Source of the DNA: Stercorarius parasiticus
Lineage: Eukaryota > Chordata > Aves > Charadriiformes > Stercorariidae
Assembly: GCA_013396915.1 (NCBI GenBank)
Contig: VWZL01000360.1
Location: forward strand, 1,132,805 to 1,196,804
Direction of reading: 5' to 3'
Length of the DNA: 64,000 bases
The notes below the pieces were generated by a model. It did no database searches and was not told the origin of the DNA. It saw only the letters and a list, made by a program, of their open reading frames with translations. Of the stretch, positions 51,476-62,428 are shown piece after piece. A program made the position numbers and the translations under genes. Each line of letters starts with the position of its first letter. Position 1 is the first letter of the stretch.

Positions 51476-53826
51476 TTGTTTGAGATTATTAGAAACATGG
51501 TTTTGACTTAGTTTCACCTCTCTTTTTTGGGGCTGGGGGGGGGAATATCATGTACCTTGCTCCAGATCAGTTTCTGCTGGTTCTCATGTCTCATATTTTA
51601 AAAATCATGAAGTGGGGAAGTTCTGTTTATGGACTATATCATGTGGCTGTCAAACTGAATGAGAGGTATAAGATTGGAAGTGGGGAAACCCTGGCCATAT
51701 CACCTGGCACATGTGTCCATCTTTCCCATAGGATGGGTGGCTACAATTCAGATGAAGTGATGGCTCTTAAGAGACATTCCTCCCTGAACACCTAATTGAG
51801 CTAAGGAAAGGCAGAAAAGCGGCTCCACTATGGATTCTCTGAGGGAACGAAGAAAAGGTGCTGGGTGGAAATTGGAGACTGGGATCTCTGGGAGGCTTCT
51901 GACACAGGATGCAAGGCTCTTCCCCCTTGGATGCCAGGGGCTGGGGAGAGGTTCATGTGACAAGGTCTATCTGATTCCCATTGCAGGATTCTGTGGTAAA
52001 CACACATCATTATGTTCTGAGTGTGGAGATACGTGGTCAGAAAGGGAAGGGGGAGGCAGTAGCCTGATAGTCACTTGTGGTGGGGAGAGGAGAGGGAATC
52101 TCCAAACCATTACTGAAAAAGGGAACCCTGAGCTCAGGTTTGAGAATCCACTGTTTAGACAAGCCGATGACAATGGAGAGCAGAAACAAAAGAAAATCAG
52201 TAGAGAACTGTATCTGTGAACTGAATTAAACATGATAGAATTTTCTGCAGGAAAAATGGTTTCTGTGATAAAATAAAAACACCTTTCAACTTTGACTCTG
52301 CAACATCCATTTTAAGGATCTTCTTTGCATTTAAACCACATCTATCTTTGGAGAAAGAGTTCCTTCATACTGAGCAAGAGCTTCCTCCCCTTCCAGGATT
52401 TCTTGATTTTTATGATGATTGCAGGATTTACTATGCAGTTTGTAGACAGAACTCTAGAGAGTAGTGAGGGAAAAATATCACCTGGTTTAGCTACTATGAA
52501 ACTTTTAGTTCTCTTCTTTGTGCTTTGTTTTGTTTAAAGCTGTATTGGCTTATTTTTTTTCTTTGTGCATATGCAAATAGAAGTCATTTCCATATGCTGC
52601 TACTCTATCACAAAAAAATATAAAACAAATACTATTTGAAAGATCTGCTGGCCTTGAAAAATATCCACTGGAACATTAGTTAAGCTTCTAGAGGTACAGA
52701 CAGCATGGTTTTCTTTGCTACTATAGTAACTTAAAAACTACTGACAAATGACCTCTCTCTATGTAGAGATTTACTTGCCATGACCGCTCTGGAGTAGGTC
52801 ATAAAACCACTGATTTTGCATCTGGATTTCTGTAATAGGCTGTGCTGCGTATTTCACAATTTGGGATGGTCACTTTTGAAAGAGGATTAAGACTAGTCTG
52901 ATGCAACTATCCTGGGCTACCCAGCAGAAAGTAGCTGAGTAAAAACATGAGCTTGCTCACTGTTTCCAGCTTTGAGCCAGCTTCCCCAGAAAAAAAATTT
53001 AGAAAATCCATATTCTTTAACGCAATTGAATAAGCCCCATATAAGCCTCATTAGGGGCTAGTTCATGTAGATTCAAGGAACAGAAATTCATGCTAAGTGT
53101 TGCATTCAAAGTCTATAGGCCAACTCTGGTAGGAGACTCCTGATTGTGGTGGAACATAAGAGTTTCTGCAGACTAAAAGGAAAACATGTCTATATAATAT
53201 ATGATGAAAACACATTTTAAAACAACCATTTCCACCCTTATATTTTAGCTTAAAGCATAAAATTGTTAGAATATATTGGTAAAAATACTGTGTAAATCAG
53301 TGGCGATTATTTGAACTGTCTAGCAAGTGCTCTTTGTCTAATAGCATGTAAATCCTTTGTCTGGTAAATAGAGCCTTTTGTAGAACAATAATACAATTAA
53401 ATGTTAATCTAACAGCAGCAGCATGGGCCAGTGAAGTTTCCCAATGAGTGTCTGGAACTCTAGCTAAGGGAAGCCTATAAACTTACCCATTTATATTCAG
53501 TAATGTTTACCTTCTTTCTGCTGCATTTACTTCTCCCAAGCCACAGCCCTAAAAGCCATTGGCTCAGTCTTTGATGAGGCTGCCCTTGCTCCAAAGCACC
53601 TTTAACAACAGGGCTCTTCCCTGTTCTCTTTTGTATAAAAAAATAAACGTGACTTGGAAATGCTTCAGCTCTGTTAAGATGGAACGAGAAAAAGTGCTGA
53701 TAGCCAGGTAAGAGAAAAGGGTGATAAAAGAACGTCTTTCTAGAGGGAGCAGCCACCTTATTAGGGAACAAAATTAATGAGATTGTGGTGATGGTGCTCC
53801 TGGATGGTGCTTTTTCAGTTAAAAAT
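51476..53826. other. LYST-GNG4 intergenic sequence
   Basis: No gene, RNA or transposon recognised. It has an AATAAA at 52272, so part could be an extended LYST 3' UTR. Open frames of 60-130 codons here carry no recognisable domain and no splice-consistent structure. Confidence 0.6.
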
Positions 53827-54160
53827 GTTAATTGGCAGGTTAACTGCCACTGACCTTTTTGATGGACTCTCAAAGTTGTAACGGAGAACTATATAAAAAT
53901 CGATCTATAAAGCTGTATCCCTTTATTCTGACATACTAGCTTTGACAAGGTGAGTCTTAAGAGGCCTCTTTTCCACAGTGGTTCCTTTATTTTCACAGTG
54001 GGCTTTTTTTTTTTTTTAACTTTATCGTTCCTTCGTTCGGTGTGAGGAAGGGACAGGCAGTACGGGCTCTTACCCAAAACCGTGGTGTCGTACAGGCTTT
54101 ACCCGTTCGATACCTGGGTGACCGTTCGATCCCTGTCGCCTGCCGGAACCGGGTCAGTAG
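53827..54160 (+). repeat. Direct duplicate block A (first copy), probable assembly artefact
   Basis: Matches 54557-54891 almost base for base. I see one G/T substitution (CCACAGTGG versus CCACAGTTG) and a one-base difference in a poly-T run. It ends at a single N (54161). The near-identity and the N point to unmerged overlapping contig ends or haplotypes rather than a biological repeat. Confidence 0.9.
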
Positions 54161-54161
54161 N

Positions 54162-54555
54162 GTGAGTGCCCCGGCGGTGCTGGGCGAGACCCTGCCGCTG
54201 TGCGGGAGGCGGGAGGAAGGCGGCGTGTGGGGCGAGGCGGGGTGAGGGCCGTTGCACCGGCGGCGGGGAGGGGTGCGCAGGGCAGGGCGGGTCAGGGCGG
54301 CCCTGGCCCGGGCGTCAGCCCGGCGGGCGGGTGGCGGCGCTTCCGTGCGGGGGTTTCTCCTTCGCTGCGACGGTTCTGGTGTCCTGGGAAACCCGCGGCT
54401 GTCTCCGTCGGCTGTGGGTAAACAACGCCGCGCTCCGCCGGCGGTGGGGTGGCCGCGCCTTGTGGAGTTACCCGATTGTCCCCAAAAGTCGGCTTCGGGC
54501 TTTGGGTTCCGCCGTCGTTGTCTTCGGAGGGGAGGGGAGCGGAGCGGGGGGAAAT
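54162..54555 (+). repeat. Direct duplicate block B (first copy), misplaced contig
   Basis: GC-rich. Bases 54162-54179 equal 55250-55267, and from about 54291 to 54555 it equals about 55381-55645 with a few mismatches near the gap edge. It is bounded by single Ns at 54161 and 54556. The unmatched interior (54180-54290, 111 bases) corresponds to the 113-N gap in the second copy. Confidence 0.9.
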
Positions 54556-54556
54556 N

Positions 54557-54891
54557 GTTAATTGGCAGGTTAACTGCCACTGACCTTTTTGATGGACTCT
54601 CAAAGTTGTAACGGAGAACTATATAAAAATCGATCTATAAAGCTGTATCCCTTTATTCTGACATACTAGCTTTGACAAGGTGAGTCTTAAGAGGCCTCTT
54701 TTCCACAGTTGTTCCTTTATTTTCACAGTGGGCTTTTTTTTTTTTTTTAACTTTATCGTTCCTTCGTTCGGTGTGAGGAAGGGACAGGCAGTACGGGCTC
54801 TTACCCAAAACCGTGGTGTCGTACAGGCTTTACCCGTTCGATACCTGGGTGACCGTTCGATCCCTGTCGCCTGCCGGAACCGGGTCAGTAG
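54557..54891 (+). repeat. Duplicate block A (second copy, probably the true location)
   Basis: Second copy of 53827-54160. Here it runs without interruption into the unique 358-base block 54892-55249, so this is likely the correct placement. It contains TATATAAAAA at about 54621 and a donor-like ACAAG|GTGAGT at 54679/54680. Confidence 0.88.
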
Positions 54892-55890
54892 GCGGCTGCA
54901 GCGGTACAAAGGAGGCGAGCGCTCGCCAGCGCTCTGCTGCCGGGTGCCGCTGCTCGGGACGGAGGAAGGTAACGCTGGAAGGCGGGACAGGACGGCGCGG
55001 GGTGCGGAGCCCTGCCGGCGCTTTAAGCGTCCCTCACGGCCAAAGCCGTTTTCCCGCCCCGCGCTGCACGGGCCGTTAACGGCCACGCCCGCCGCGCGGG
55101 GAGGCCCGTGCCGCGGGAGGCGCGAGGGCGATGGCAGCCGTTGGCTGCGGCCGCCCCGCCCCGCCCGTCAGCGCCGGCCATGTGCTGCCGCCGGGCGCCG
55201 AGCCGGGCTGCTAGCAGCCTCCCTGTCTGCCTGCCGCAGCCCCCGCACGGTGAGTGCCCCGGCGGTGNNNNNNNNNNNNNNNNNNNNNNNNNNNNNNNNN
55301 NNNNNNNNNNNNNNNNNNNNNNNNNNNNNNNNNNNNNNNNNNNNNNNNNNNNNNNNNNNNNNNNNNNNNNNNNNNNNNNNGGCGGGGCGGCCCGGGCCCG
55401 GGCGTCAGCCCGGCGGGCGGGTGGCGGCGCTTCCGTGCGGGGGTTTCTCCTTCGCTGCGACGGTTCTGGTGTCCTGGGAAACCCGCGGCTGTCTCCGTCG
55501 GCTGTGGGTAAACAACGCCGCGCTCCGCCGGCGGTGGGGTGGCCGCGCCTTGTGGAGTTACCCGATTGTCCCCAAAAGTCGGCTTCGGGCTTTGGGTTCC
55601 GCCGTCGTTGTCTTCGGAGGGGAGGGGAGCGGAGCGGGGGGAAATCGTCCTTCTCCGAAAGACCTGCTTGGAGCCCAGGTACCTCTTTCCGCGGGCGGTG
55701 ATGTGGGGTCTCTGCCCAGCGAGCTTGTGCCTCTGCCGTCAGCTGGCGGGTGTGAAGGCGTAAGAAAGTGGCTGCTTTTCCTGCCGGCTGGTTCGCGCTG
55801 ATGAAGGGATAAATCTTACTGCCCCGCTGCTGCTGGCCGTAATTGTTAGTGTGCGGGGCCGTGAGCTGCTGCACAGCTAAACGCTAAAGG
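54780..55890 (+). promoter_or_regulatory. GNG4: CpG island, probable GNG4 promoter and non-coding first exon
   Basis: Abrupt change from AT-rich flanks to GC-rich, CpG-dense sequence, the only such island in the window. It lies upstream of and co-oriented with GNG4. GNG4's first coding exon has a splice acceptor just before the ATG, so an upstream non-coding exon is required. Donor-like sites in + orientation include CGCACG|GTGAGTG at 55249/55250, GGAAG|GTAACG at 54968 and CCCAG|GTACCT at 55678. The first is the best match; which one is used cannot be told from sequence. A TATA-like TATATAAAAA is just upstream at about 54621. Confidence 0.65.
55268..55380. other. Assembly gap (113 N)
   Basis: Run of unknown bases inside the CpG island, in the second copy of block B. 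The first copy of B carries 111 bases at the corresponding position (54180-54290). Confidence 0.99.
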
Positions 55891-56830
55891 TAGGGCAGCG
55901 AGACAGAAAACTGGGAATAACAACTTGAAAAACGTTTCTGTCCTGCAGGTAATAAGGTGACAGGCTTCTCGGAGGTGTTTTCTCTACTTTAATGTGTTAC
56001 AATTCAGTTCAAATTCATTTTGAACAGGATTTAAGTGGAATAATCAAACTTCCCCATGTATTCCTTTAAAAGGTCACAGCTATCTTTTAAAGTTATCTGA
56101 GGAGGTGAAATAGTAGGTAGGTCTCATCTTTCTGTCTCAGGCTTTCTGGATCTCTGATGGTTTGCTGGGACTACTTGCACATAACCTGTATGCTGATGAT
56201 ACATATATTGCACAAAGGGATTGTCGTTGTGAAATGTCACATTGGTTCAGCCATTGTTTCCTTAGATTTTTAAATGTTGAGAAGCAAGATGATATTTTTT
56301 GGATCGAAGATTTGGGCATGGTGGCAAGAATTTTTTGAACTTGACAGTTGGACTGGGTGTAGTACCTGTGTTAGACAAAAACTGAGCTGTTGAAGTTTGT
56401 TTTGCAGTTACATGATTAGCAGTTATTTTTGAAGTCACCATATTTATGGAATGAAAATTATGTTTTCTCCTTATTGTGAACAGTAGTCTTGCCTTTAATC
56501 TAATAGTTTGTGCTTGAACTACTAAGTTTCTCCTTAGTGGATAGAGTATAAAATTGTAGTAACTTTCTATTATTTCATTGTGCAGCCATGAGATGGAGAA
56601 AGCAAAAGGATTCCTTAGCCTCCCTCTCTTTTTACAGAGCTACATCAGGTGCGATAAATCTTGGAGTAAGAACTGAGATAGCAGGGGCAGTTGTTCCTAT
56701 CCCCTTTGTGCCCTGCAGATGAAGGGGAATTTACCTGTGTTGTGTGGACAGTGATGCTAGCTCAGATGGCTAGTGCTCCTAGTGCAGGGGTGTTTCTTAA
56801 GTTTCTCTTACCTAAATAGCAACTATAGAT

Positions 56831-56921
56831 TTCCTTTTTTTTTCCTCTCTCCTTTTTTTCTTTCCTTTTTTTTTCCTCCCCTATTTTCTTTTTTTGTTTT
56901 TTTTTTTTTTCTCCTTCTCCT
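56831..56921 (+). repeat. Polypyrimidine (C/T) tract
   Basis: 91 bases of T and C with only two purines (A at 56883, G at 56896). T-rich with CCT and CTC interruptions. A low-complexity tract, polypurine on the minus strand. Confidence 0.95.
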
Positions 56922-57872
56922 GAAATTCCTTTGATACGCCAGTTTGGCATCAAACAGCTGTGAGGCTGTAAAATTTGCTGTTTATATTCCTGGTGTGTTT
57001 GCAAGTGGATAATGATATGTGGGGATCCTTCCACAATTTGGAATGTGATTTGGAGGTCATTATTCAGGGATGATTCCCACTAATGTCACTGGGATTTAGT
57101 TGCATGATTGGATTAACTTTTCTATTGCACTGCATGGTCCAAGAAGTGCAGAGTTTGTGTGGAAGGTGTTCTCTAGAGTCGTGAACCCCAGGTTCTCTAG
57201 TATAGTGATTTCAGGTCCATCCCTTTAGATTGCTGAAAGAAAATAGAAGACAACAATTGGGTTAAGGGCTTTTGAGATTGAATTTTACAGGTCACTCTTT
57301 TAGTATGGCGTTTTAAGCTTGTAGTTGGAAGTGGAGGGGGGCGACATTTGCAGTGCAGCTTTTCATCCTTGTTGCTTGTAGAAATCTGTACTGAAGAGCT
57401 TGAAAATTATATTTTGCTTCTATGTAGCTCAAAATTTCAGACTTTTTCTGCATTTTACTAACAAGTATTTATATATAAAGCTTGCTAAACGTTGTGCTCC
57501 TTACCCCTATGCAAGGTCAAGCTGTACCTGCAAATATTTATGCAACTCCCTGGGTTATTGTAAGATAAGTTGGCCTTTGAAGTGCTGTTGCGTACAATCT
57601 AATCTATTCTAAAAACAAATAAAGAAAAGTTGCTCTTCACCAGCATTTTTATGAGCCCTGGAGATTAAGATCTTTGGCACAAATGAGTTAACTTCAGACA
57701 GAAAAAAGATGAAATTCATGGGAGGTAAAAAACCCCAAACCCCCAGAAAATTCAGCTGGCTGGGAGGCTGTCGCTCTGCAGCTTTCAGGAGCAGTGCTTT
57801 AGGAAACGGCTGGCTAGCGTGGTGTACCAGTCAGCAGAAACTACTTGGCTGAAAAAGGCCATGTAGCTGCTG

Positions 57873-58130
57873 TCAATATTCTTTGTTAATGTGATCAGCG
57901 TTCCCCTTAAAGAAAAGAGTCACAGAGACTAGATTAATGAGCTCAGCGCGCTGCATAAAAATATGCTGGATAAATGAGCTCCTATATAATCTAGGTCTGC
58001 TGGCATGCATCAGTAACATGTAGACTGCACATAGACCGATCACTAACATAGTTACTGTAACTACAGTGATTATCAGGATCTGTGTACCTGTGTATTGATC
58101 TAATTTAATAGGGGGCTGCTGGAAAAACAA
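57873..58130 (-). other. Unexplained open frame with a hydrophobic segment
   Basis: About 85 codons on the minus strand, ending at 57873. The middle reads ILIITVVTVTMLVIGLCAVY, a convincing membrane-span-like stretch, followed by a basic RPRLYR. An acceptor-like GTTTTTCCAG lies inside the frame's start, so it could be an exon. I recognise no family, and codon evidence is absent. It may equally be a chance frame or an old repeat or mobile-element relic. It ends about 85 bases from the CR1 copy. Confidence 0.25.
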
Positions 58131-58212
58131 CCAGAACGACCATTAGTGAACCCATCTGAGTAATTTCTAGTTCAAGGCTTTTTAGGTAATTTAAAAGATG
58201 GGGAGAAGTTAT

Positions 58213-58815
58213 TCCTTTTGAGCATCAAAAGCAGCGTGGCCAGCAGGTTGAAGGAGGTGATTCTGCCCGTCTACTCCGCTCTCAGGAGACCCCACCTGGA
58301 GTCCTGCATCCAGCTCTGGGGCCCCCAACTTAAGAAGGACAAGGACCTGTTGGAGCAGGCCCAGAGAAGGGCCACAAAAATGATCAGAGGGCTGGAGCTG
58401 AAGCTATGAGGACAGGCCGAGAGGGTTGGGATTATTCAGCCTGGAGAAGAGAAGGCTCCCGGGAGATCTTACAGCAGCCTTCCAGTACCTAAAGGGGGTC
58501 TACAGGAAAGATGGGGACAAACTTTTTGGCAGCGTCTGTTGTGATAGGACAAGGGGTAATGGTTTTAAACTAAAAGAGGATAGATTTAAACTAAATATAA
58601 GGAAGAGATTTTTTTATTTATTTTTTTTTTAACTCTGAGGGTGGTGAAACACTGGGCCAGGTTGCCCAGAGGTGGTGGTAGATGCCCCATCCCTGGAAAC
58701 ATTTAAGGTCAGGTTGGACGGGGCTCTGAGCAACCTGATCTAGTTAAGATGTCCCTGCTAATTACAGGGGGGTTGGACTAGATGACCTTTAAAGGTCCTT
58801 TCCAGGTTCTATGAT
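58213..58815 (+). mobile_element. CR1 LINE 3' part (ORF2 C terminus and 3' UTR)
   Basis: Sense to GNG4. It encodes fragments of the CR1 ORF2 C terminus: [34 protein letters not shown], then in another frame LFSLEKRRLPGDLTAAFQYL and CDRTRGNGFKL. The usual tail TTGGACTAGATGACCTTTAA and a final TCTATGATCCTGT follow. It is 5'-truncated, broken by a frameshift and stop near 58408 and by a T-rich expansion at 58611-58630. It includes the ORF2 portion that is missing from the copy at 39.6-40.5 kb. Confidence 0.93.
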
Positions 58816-61800
58816 CCTGTAGGCTGCGCCCCAGATACAATACAAAGCTAATTGTGCCTTCCCAGGGTCAAAAGGCCTTGAGAACACTTGGCTGTTTAAA
58901 AGGACCTGTCTTAGGAGAGAAGGTTGGAGCCATTTGTCAGGCTGCAGCCTCAAAGGAAACACCAAGAGAGATCCCATGAGAGGGTCTTTGAAGGAGGAGG
59001 CTTTCTCATGTTCCAGGGTATGGTCATTCAGGGAGAGGGTGTGTCATAGACTCTCCCGTTATTAAAATTTCTTTTCTCTCCAGAGCTTTATTTCTAAGTA
59101 ACAATATTATTTCATTAAAGAGTATTAAACTTAAGGTTATTAAAGAATATCACAGGTCCTAAGGAGAGCCAAACCAGCCAAAGCTTTGTCTGCAAAGAGG
59201 ACCAGTTCATCGCAGCCTGGTTTGAAAATTAGTACAATTCTCATTGTCAACATCACTTCCTATGTAATAGGGTCTTAACTGATGCACAAATATGTACTGT
59301 ATTTGCAGAGAGTGAGAGAAGGCAAACGTATATGCAGCTTGGTAAGTGAAATGGGAGAAATCCATTTTGTGAAGTTCTGTAACCAGAACTGTGTACATGA
59401 AAAAAAGAGATTAGATACTTAAATGGATGCCAAGCACTTCGAGAATACAGTAGTTAAATATTTAAGTGTGTGTAAAGGCCAGGGTAGGAGCAGGATTTGG
59501 AACAGAACAAATGTTAGTGCTTCAGAGTATAAACAAACCTCTTACTCAGGACAAGTAGAAATTTTCTCCAGTGACTGAAACACCTAGTACCAGACTTTTT
59601 TCTTTTTTAAAGTTCTTTTTATGAAGCCTTTTATTCTGATTGTTTTCTGATATTGGGAAATAGTTTACCAGAGGGGATACATGTTTTCTTTTTTAAATTT
59701 TTCCCCATTTGCTGTTTGAGAATATAGTTAAGGATACACTATGTTTGTGGCATTGTTTTGGAAACGTGGTTTGGATTTTAAAATAATTTTTGTGCCTAAT
59801 AGCCTTTTCAAAATTCCGTTGTGGTCTTAACTCAAACTCTTGTTCGGTAGATACTTAAAAGCTAGCTGCAAGTACTAGAAACAGTGTTCTTGCCAACTTC
59901 TTCACAGGAAGTAACAGTTCAAATTATCTAGCTCTAATGTTTGTAACTTTTACAGTTTGAGTGAATGAATTGCCAGAAAAGCTTGGGAGATCTGGAATTC
60001 TCTGGACTGTTCATGGAGTTTCAGTTGCTTAATTCAGTTTTATTTAGATGTATTATTCAAAATTAAATTTCTAATTTGCCTCTGGACTTGGGCTGTAGGA
60101 AATGTAGAGATGTCTCTGTGACTTTATTTAGCTTTGACTTTTTTGGCTCTGCGGTCATCAGTAATCTAGCTATGGAGATGATAACAAAATTTAAATGATT
60201 CATACATATGGGGGTATCATTTTGTAAACAAAGATAAATGTGGTTATTCTTATCTTTATGGATATGTCAAGACTTAAAAGCTAGGGGGTTGGGATGAACA
60301 AAAAAGTCCAGAGATGAGCTGTAATTCAAAACCTCCTGCTCTTGTGAATGTCTCATGTCCTTTCTGCTTGTCCACTGCAAGTCAAAACACATCTGAAAAT
60401 CGTTTGGTTAGTTGTGATGTTTTGTACCGTACATGGCATTTTATGCAAATCTGGTTCCTCCATATGCATTTAATCCTGTGCCTTGTGAGGAATATGAGTT
60501 AAAAGATTGTAAACAAAGACGAAGACAGCAGCAACAAAAAAAGCTGCTGTGTTCTGACATGACTTCAGTTCATAGGAGTGCATGCAAGGAGGGAACTTGT
60601 GTTCCATTCGAATGACACACGTGTACAGAAAACCTGTTCTTTGTTGGCATATATTAAAGCTCTTGTTTTATTTGGCACAATTAATATATTTTAAGGTAGC
60701 ATTTACCCTTCCTAGACTTATACAAGTGCTGAAGAAGATTGTTTTGCTTCTTCAGATCAGTGTTGAGCATGGTTCATCATATTTGTAGAACTTGAGAAGA
60801 AACAGCTATCTTTGCCTTGTCTTTGAACATCTGTGTTTTGAGAAATCAAAGCAGTTAAAAAGTTATTCCTCCATTCTTTTTGTGCTCTGGCTTGTGTACT
60901 TCTATCAACTGTAAAATGCTTAAGACATTGCATATACAATTATTTTTACAAAAGCATTTCCTGTGTCCTACTTAATTTCCTCTTTGTATCTCATATCCCA
61001 GTGTCTGGATCAGGTAAGCTCTTGAGGTTCAAGAACGTAAATTTGTGTAGTTCTAGGTGTTCACTTCTTGTCTAGAAATAAGCTGGAAGTATTAATTTTG
61101 AAAGACCTGAGCCTAAAACTCTTTTGGCAGCAATACAAAATGCCTCCTTTTGTGTGTTTTCTCCTGTGTCCCATCTGCTTCTCACACCGTGTGTCCTTTG
61201 CATTGCCTAACTTTGTATTGGTTTCTAACACTTGGTACTAGACTAATCTTGCTTCAGGTGGCGCTTGTGGCATACCATATATACAGGACCATACCTGAGT
61301 GTTTTGGTTGATGGAAACCTCAGCACCTAGCCTTACTAGGTAGTATGACTAGTCCAGGACCTGTCTAGGTCATCTGTAGCCTATTCTTTCCACGTGGGCT
61401 TAGCCCAACTTCCAGGGACTTCAAGATAGTAACTGTTACTTGTGCTGGACCAGCACTGCATAATGGTGTCAGCACAAGGTCTCCTCACATGCAGACCACC
61501 TAGGGCATATATGTTGTAAGTTTATTCAAGGTTTGAATGTACTCATCTTGACTAATCTGATGACAGTGCTGAGAACAGCATGATAACAAGGTTGACTTAC
61601 CCTCAAGTCCTCAGGGAGTAACAATGCAAGAAAACCAAACACTGACATACCTTAATTAGATATCCCTTCCCAAGGGCTGCAGATCTCTTAAAAATAATGC
61701 ATTCCTATACTGTATAGTATACTCTCCTGGTTTTTAGTCATCTTTAGACTTCACTGGAGATGTGTAAGCAGGAAGTTGGAAACCACTGCATTATTTCTTT

Positions 61801-62322
61801 TAGTCTGTTACTTCATTCTTAAACTCCTTAAATCTATAGTCAGAGTTGTGACTCGTTCTCTGTCTTAAAATGTCACTCTTTCTGCTGCTCGATGAGAGCA
61901 GTACGGCATTCATTTCCATTATGGGCATTTCTGAATTTGTTTTCATGTTACTAGCTGTAACTGGGGTGTGGAGCCAAACTGTGCAATGGCTGCAAGGGCT
62001 GTGAACAGCTGTTCTGCGTTGGCAATCTGAACACAGGGCAACCATTTCTACACTGAAATAATGGCCATGTACTCTGCGTTTGTATGTTGTTTGCAGAATT
62101 CAGACTGAACACTGGCAGTTGAGGACGCAAATATGTAATGCAATGAGGTGCTATTGAACAAGAGAACAGATATAAAAGGTGTCTGATTTATATTTGTGAC
62201 CTGCAGCCTAGCAGTGTCAATGTGGTGGGCGAGGGCTGGTTAGATTTCAGATAACTGTCTTCTCACTATTAGCTGTATTTGCTATTTTTGCTTTCAAATT
62301 GACTCAACTTTGTCTCTTCTAG
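58816..62322 (+). other. GNG4: Probable GNG4 5' intron, second part
   Basis: From the CR1 copy to the GNG4 acceptor. Mostly AT-rich unique sequence; no exon, RNA gene or transposon recognised. An octamer ATGCAAAT occurs near 60443, uninformative alone. Confidence 0.5.
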
Positions 62323-62428
62323 GAAAAACAAAATGAAGGAACTAGTGTCAAACAGTACAACCAATATATCTCAAGCCAGGAAAGCTGTGGAGCAATTAAA
62401 AATGGAAGCATACATGGATAGGATGAAG
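62323..62428 (+). CDS. GNG4: GNG4 first coding exon (G-protein gamma-4 subunit); CDS starts at 62333
   Basis: Acceptor TTGTCTCTTCTAG, then 10 bases of 5' UTR and an ATG at 62333. 32 codons follow to the donor ATGAAG|GTAAAC, phase 0. The peptide starts MKELVSNSTTNISQARKAVE and continues QLKMEAYMDRMK. It matches the N-terminal coiled-coil helix of G-gamma subunits (ARKxVEQLKxEA) and fits GNG4 best by its MKE start and NSTT-ISQARKAVEQLKMEA-MDR pattern. Gamma subunits pair with G-beta at the plasma membrane and are prenylated at a C-terminal CaaX, which is encoded in a later exon outside the window. It is one residue shorter than the 33-residue human counterpart and has several substitutions. Location downstream of LYST in the same orientation matches human synteny. 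GNG2, GNG3 and GNG8 fit less well. Confidence 0.9.

Larger units (their letters stand above)
55891..58200 (+). other. GNG4: Probable GNG4 5' intron, first part
   Basis: Between the CpG island and the CR1 copy. No exon recognised. It contains the polypyrimidine tract at 56831-56921 and a minus-strand open frame at 57873-58130, listed separately. Intron status assumes GNG4 transcription starts in the island. Confidence 0.5.

Noticed and set aside
51830..52233. 129-codon plus and 88-codon minus frames downstream of LYST
   Set aside because: No family motif, low-information composition, and no splice or promoter context.
53475..53873. 132-codon minus-strand open frame before the CpG island
   Set aside because: No recognisable motif. 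It extends into duplicated block A, so its apparent repetition downstream is due to the assembly error.
54100..54160. tRNA-like B box (GTTCGATCCC) in block A, seen again at about 54850
   Set aside because: No matching A box at proper spacing and the flanking bases do not pair into a T-arm or acceptor stem. Not a tRNA gene.
54680..55801. Long (373-codon) open frame through the CpG island
   Set aside because: Open only because GC-rich DNA has few stops and because it passes through 113 Ns. Composition is Arg/Gly/Pro-rich as expected by chance.
60433..60615. 60-codon frame with an Arg/Gln/Lys-rich run in the GNG4 5' region
   Set aside because: The run comes from an A/CAG-rich patch; no start context, domain or splice structure.
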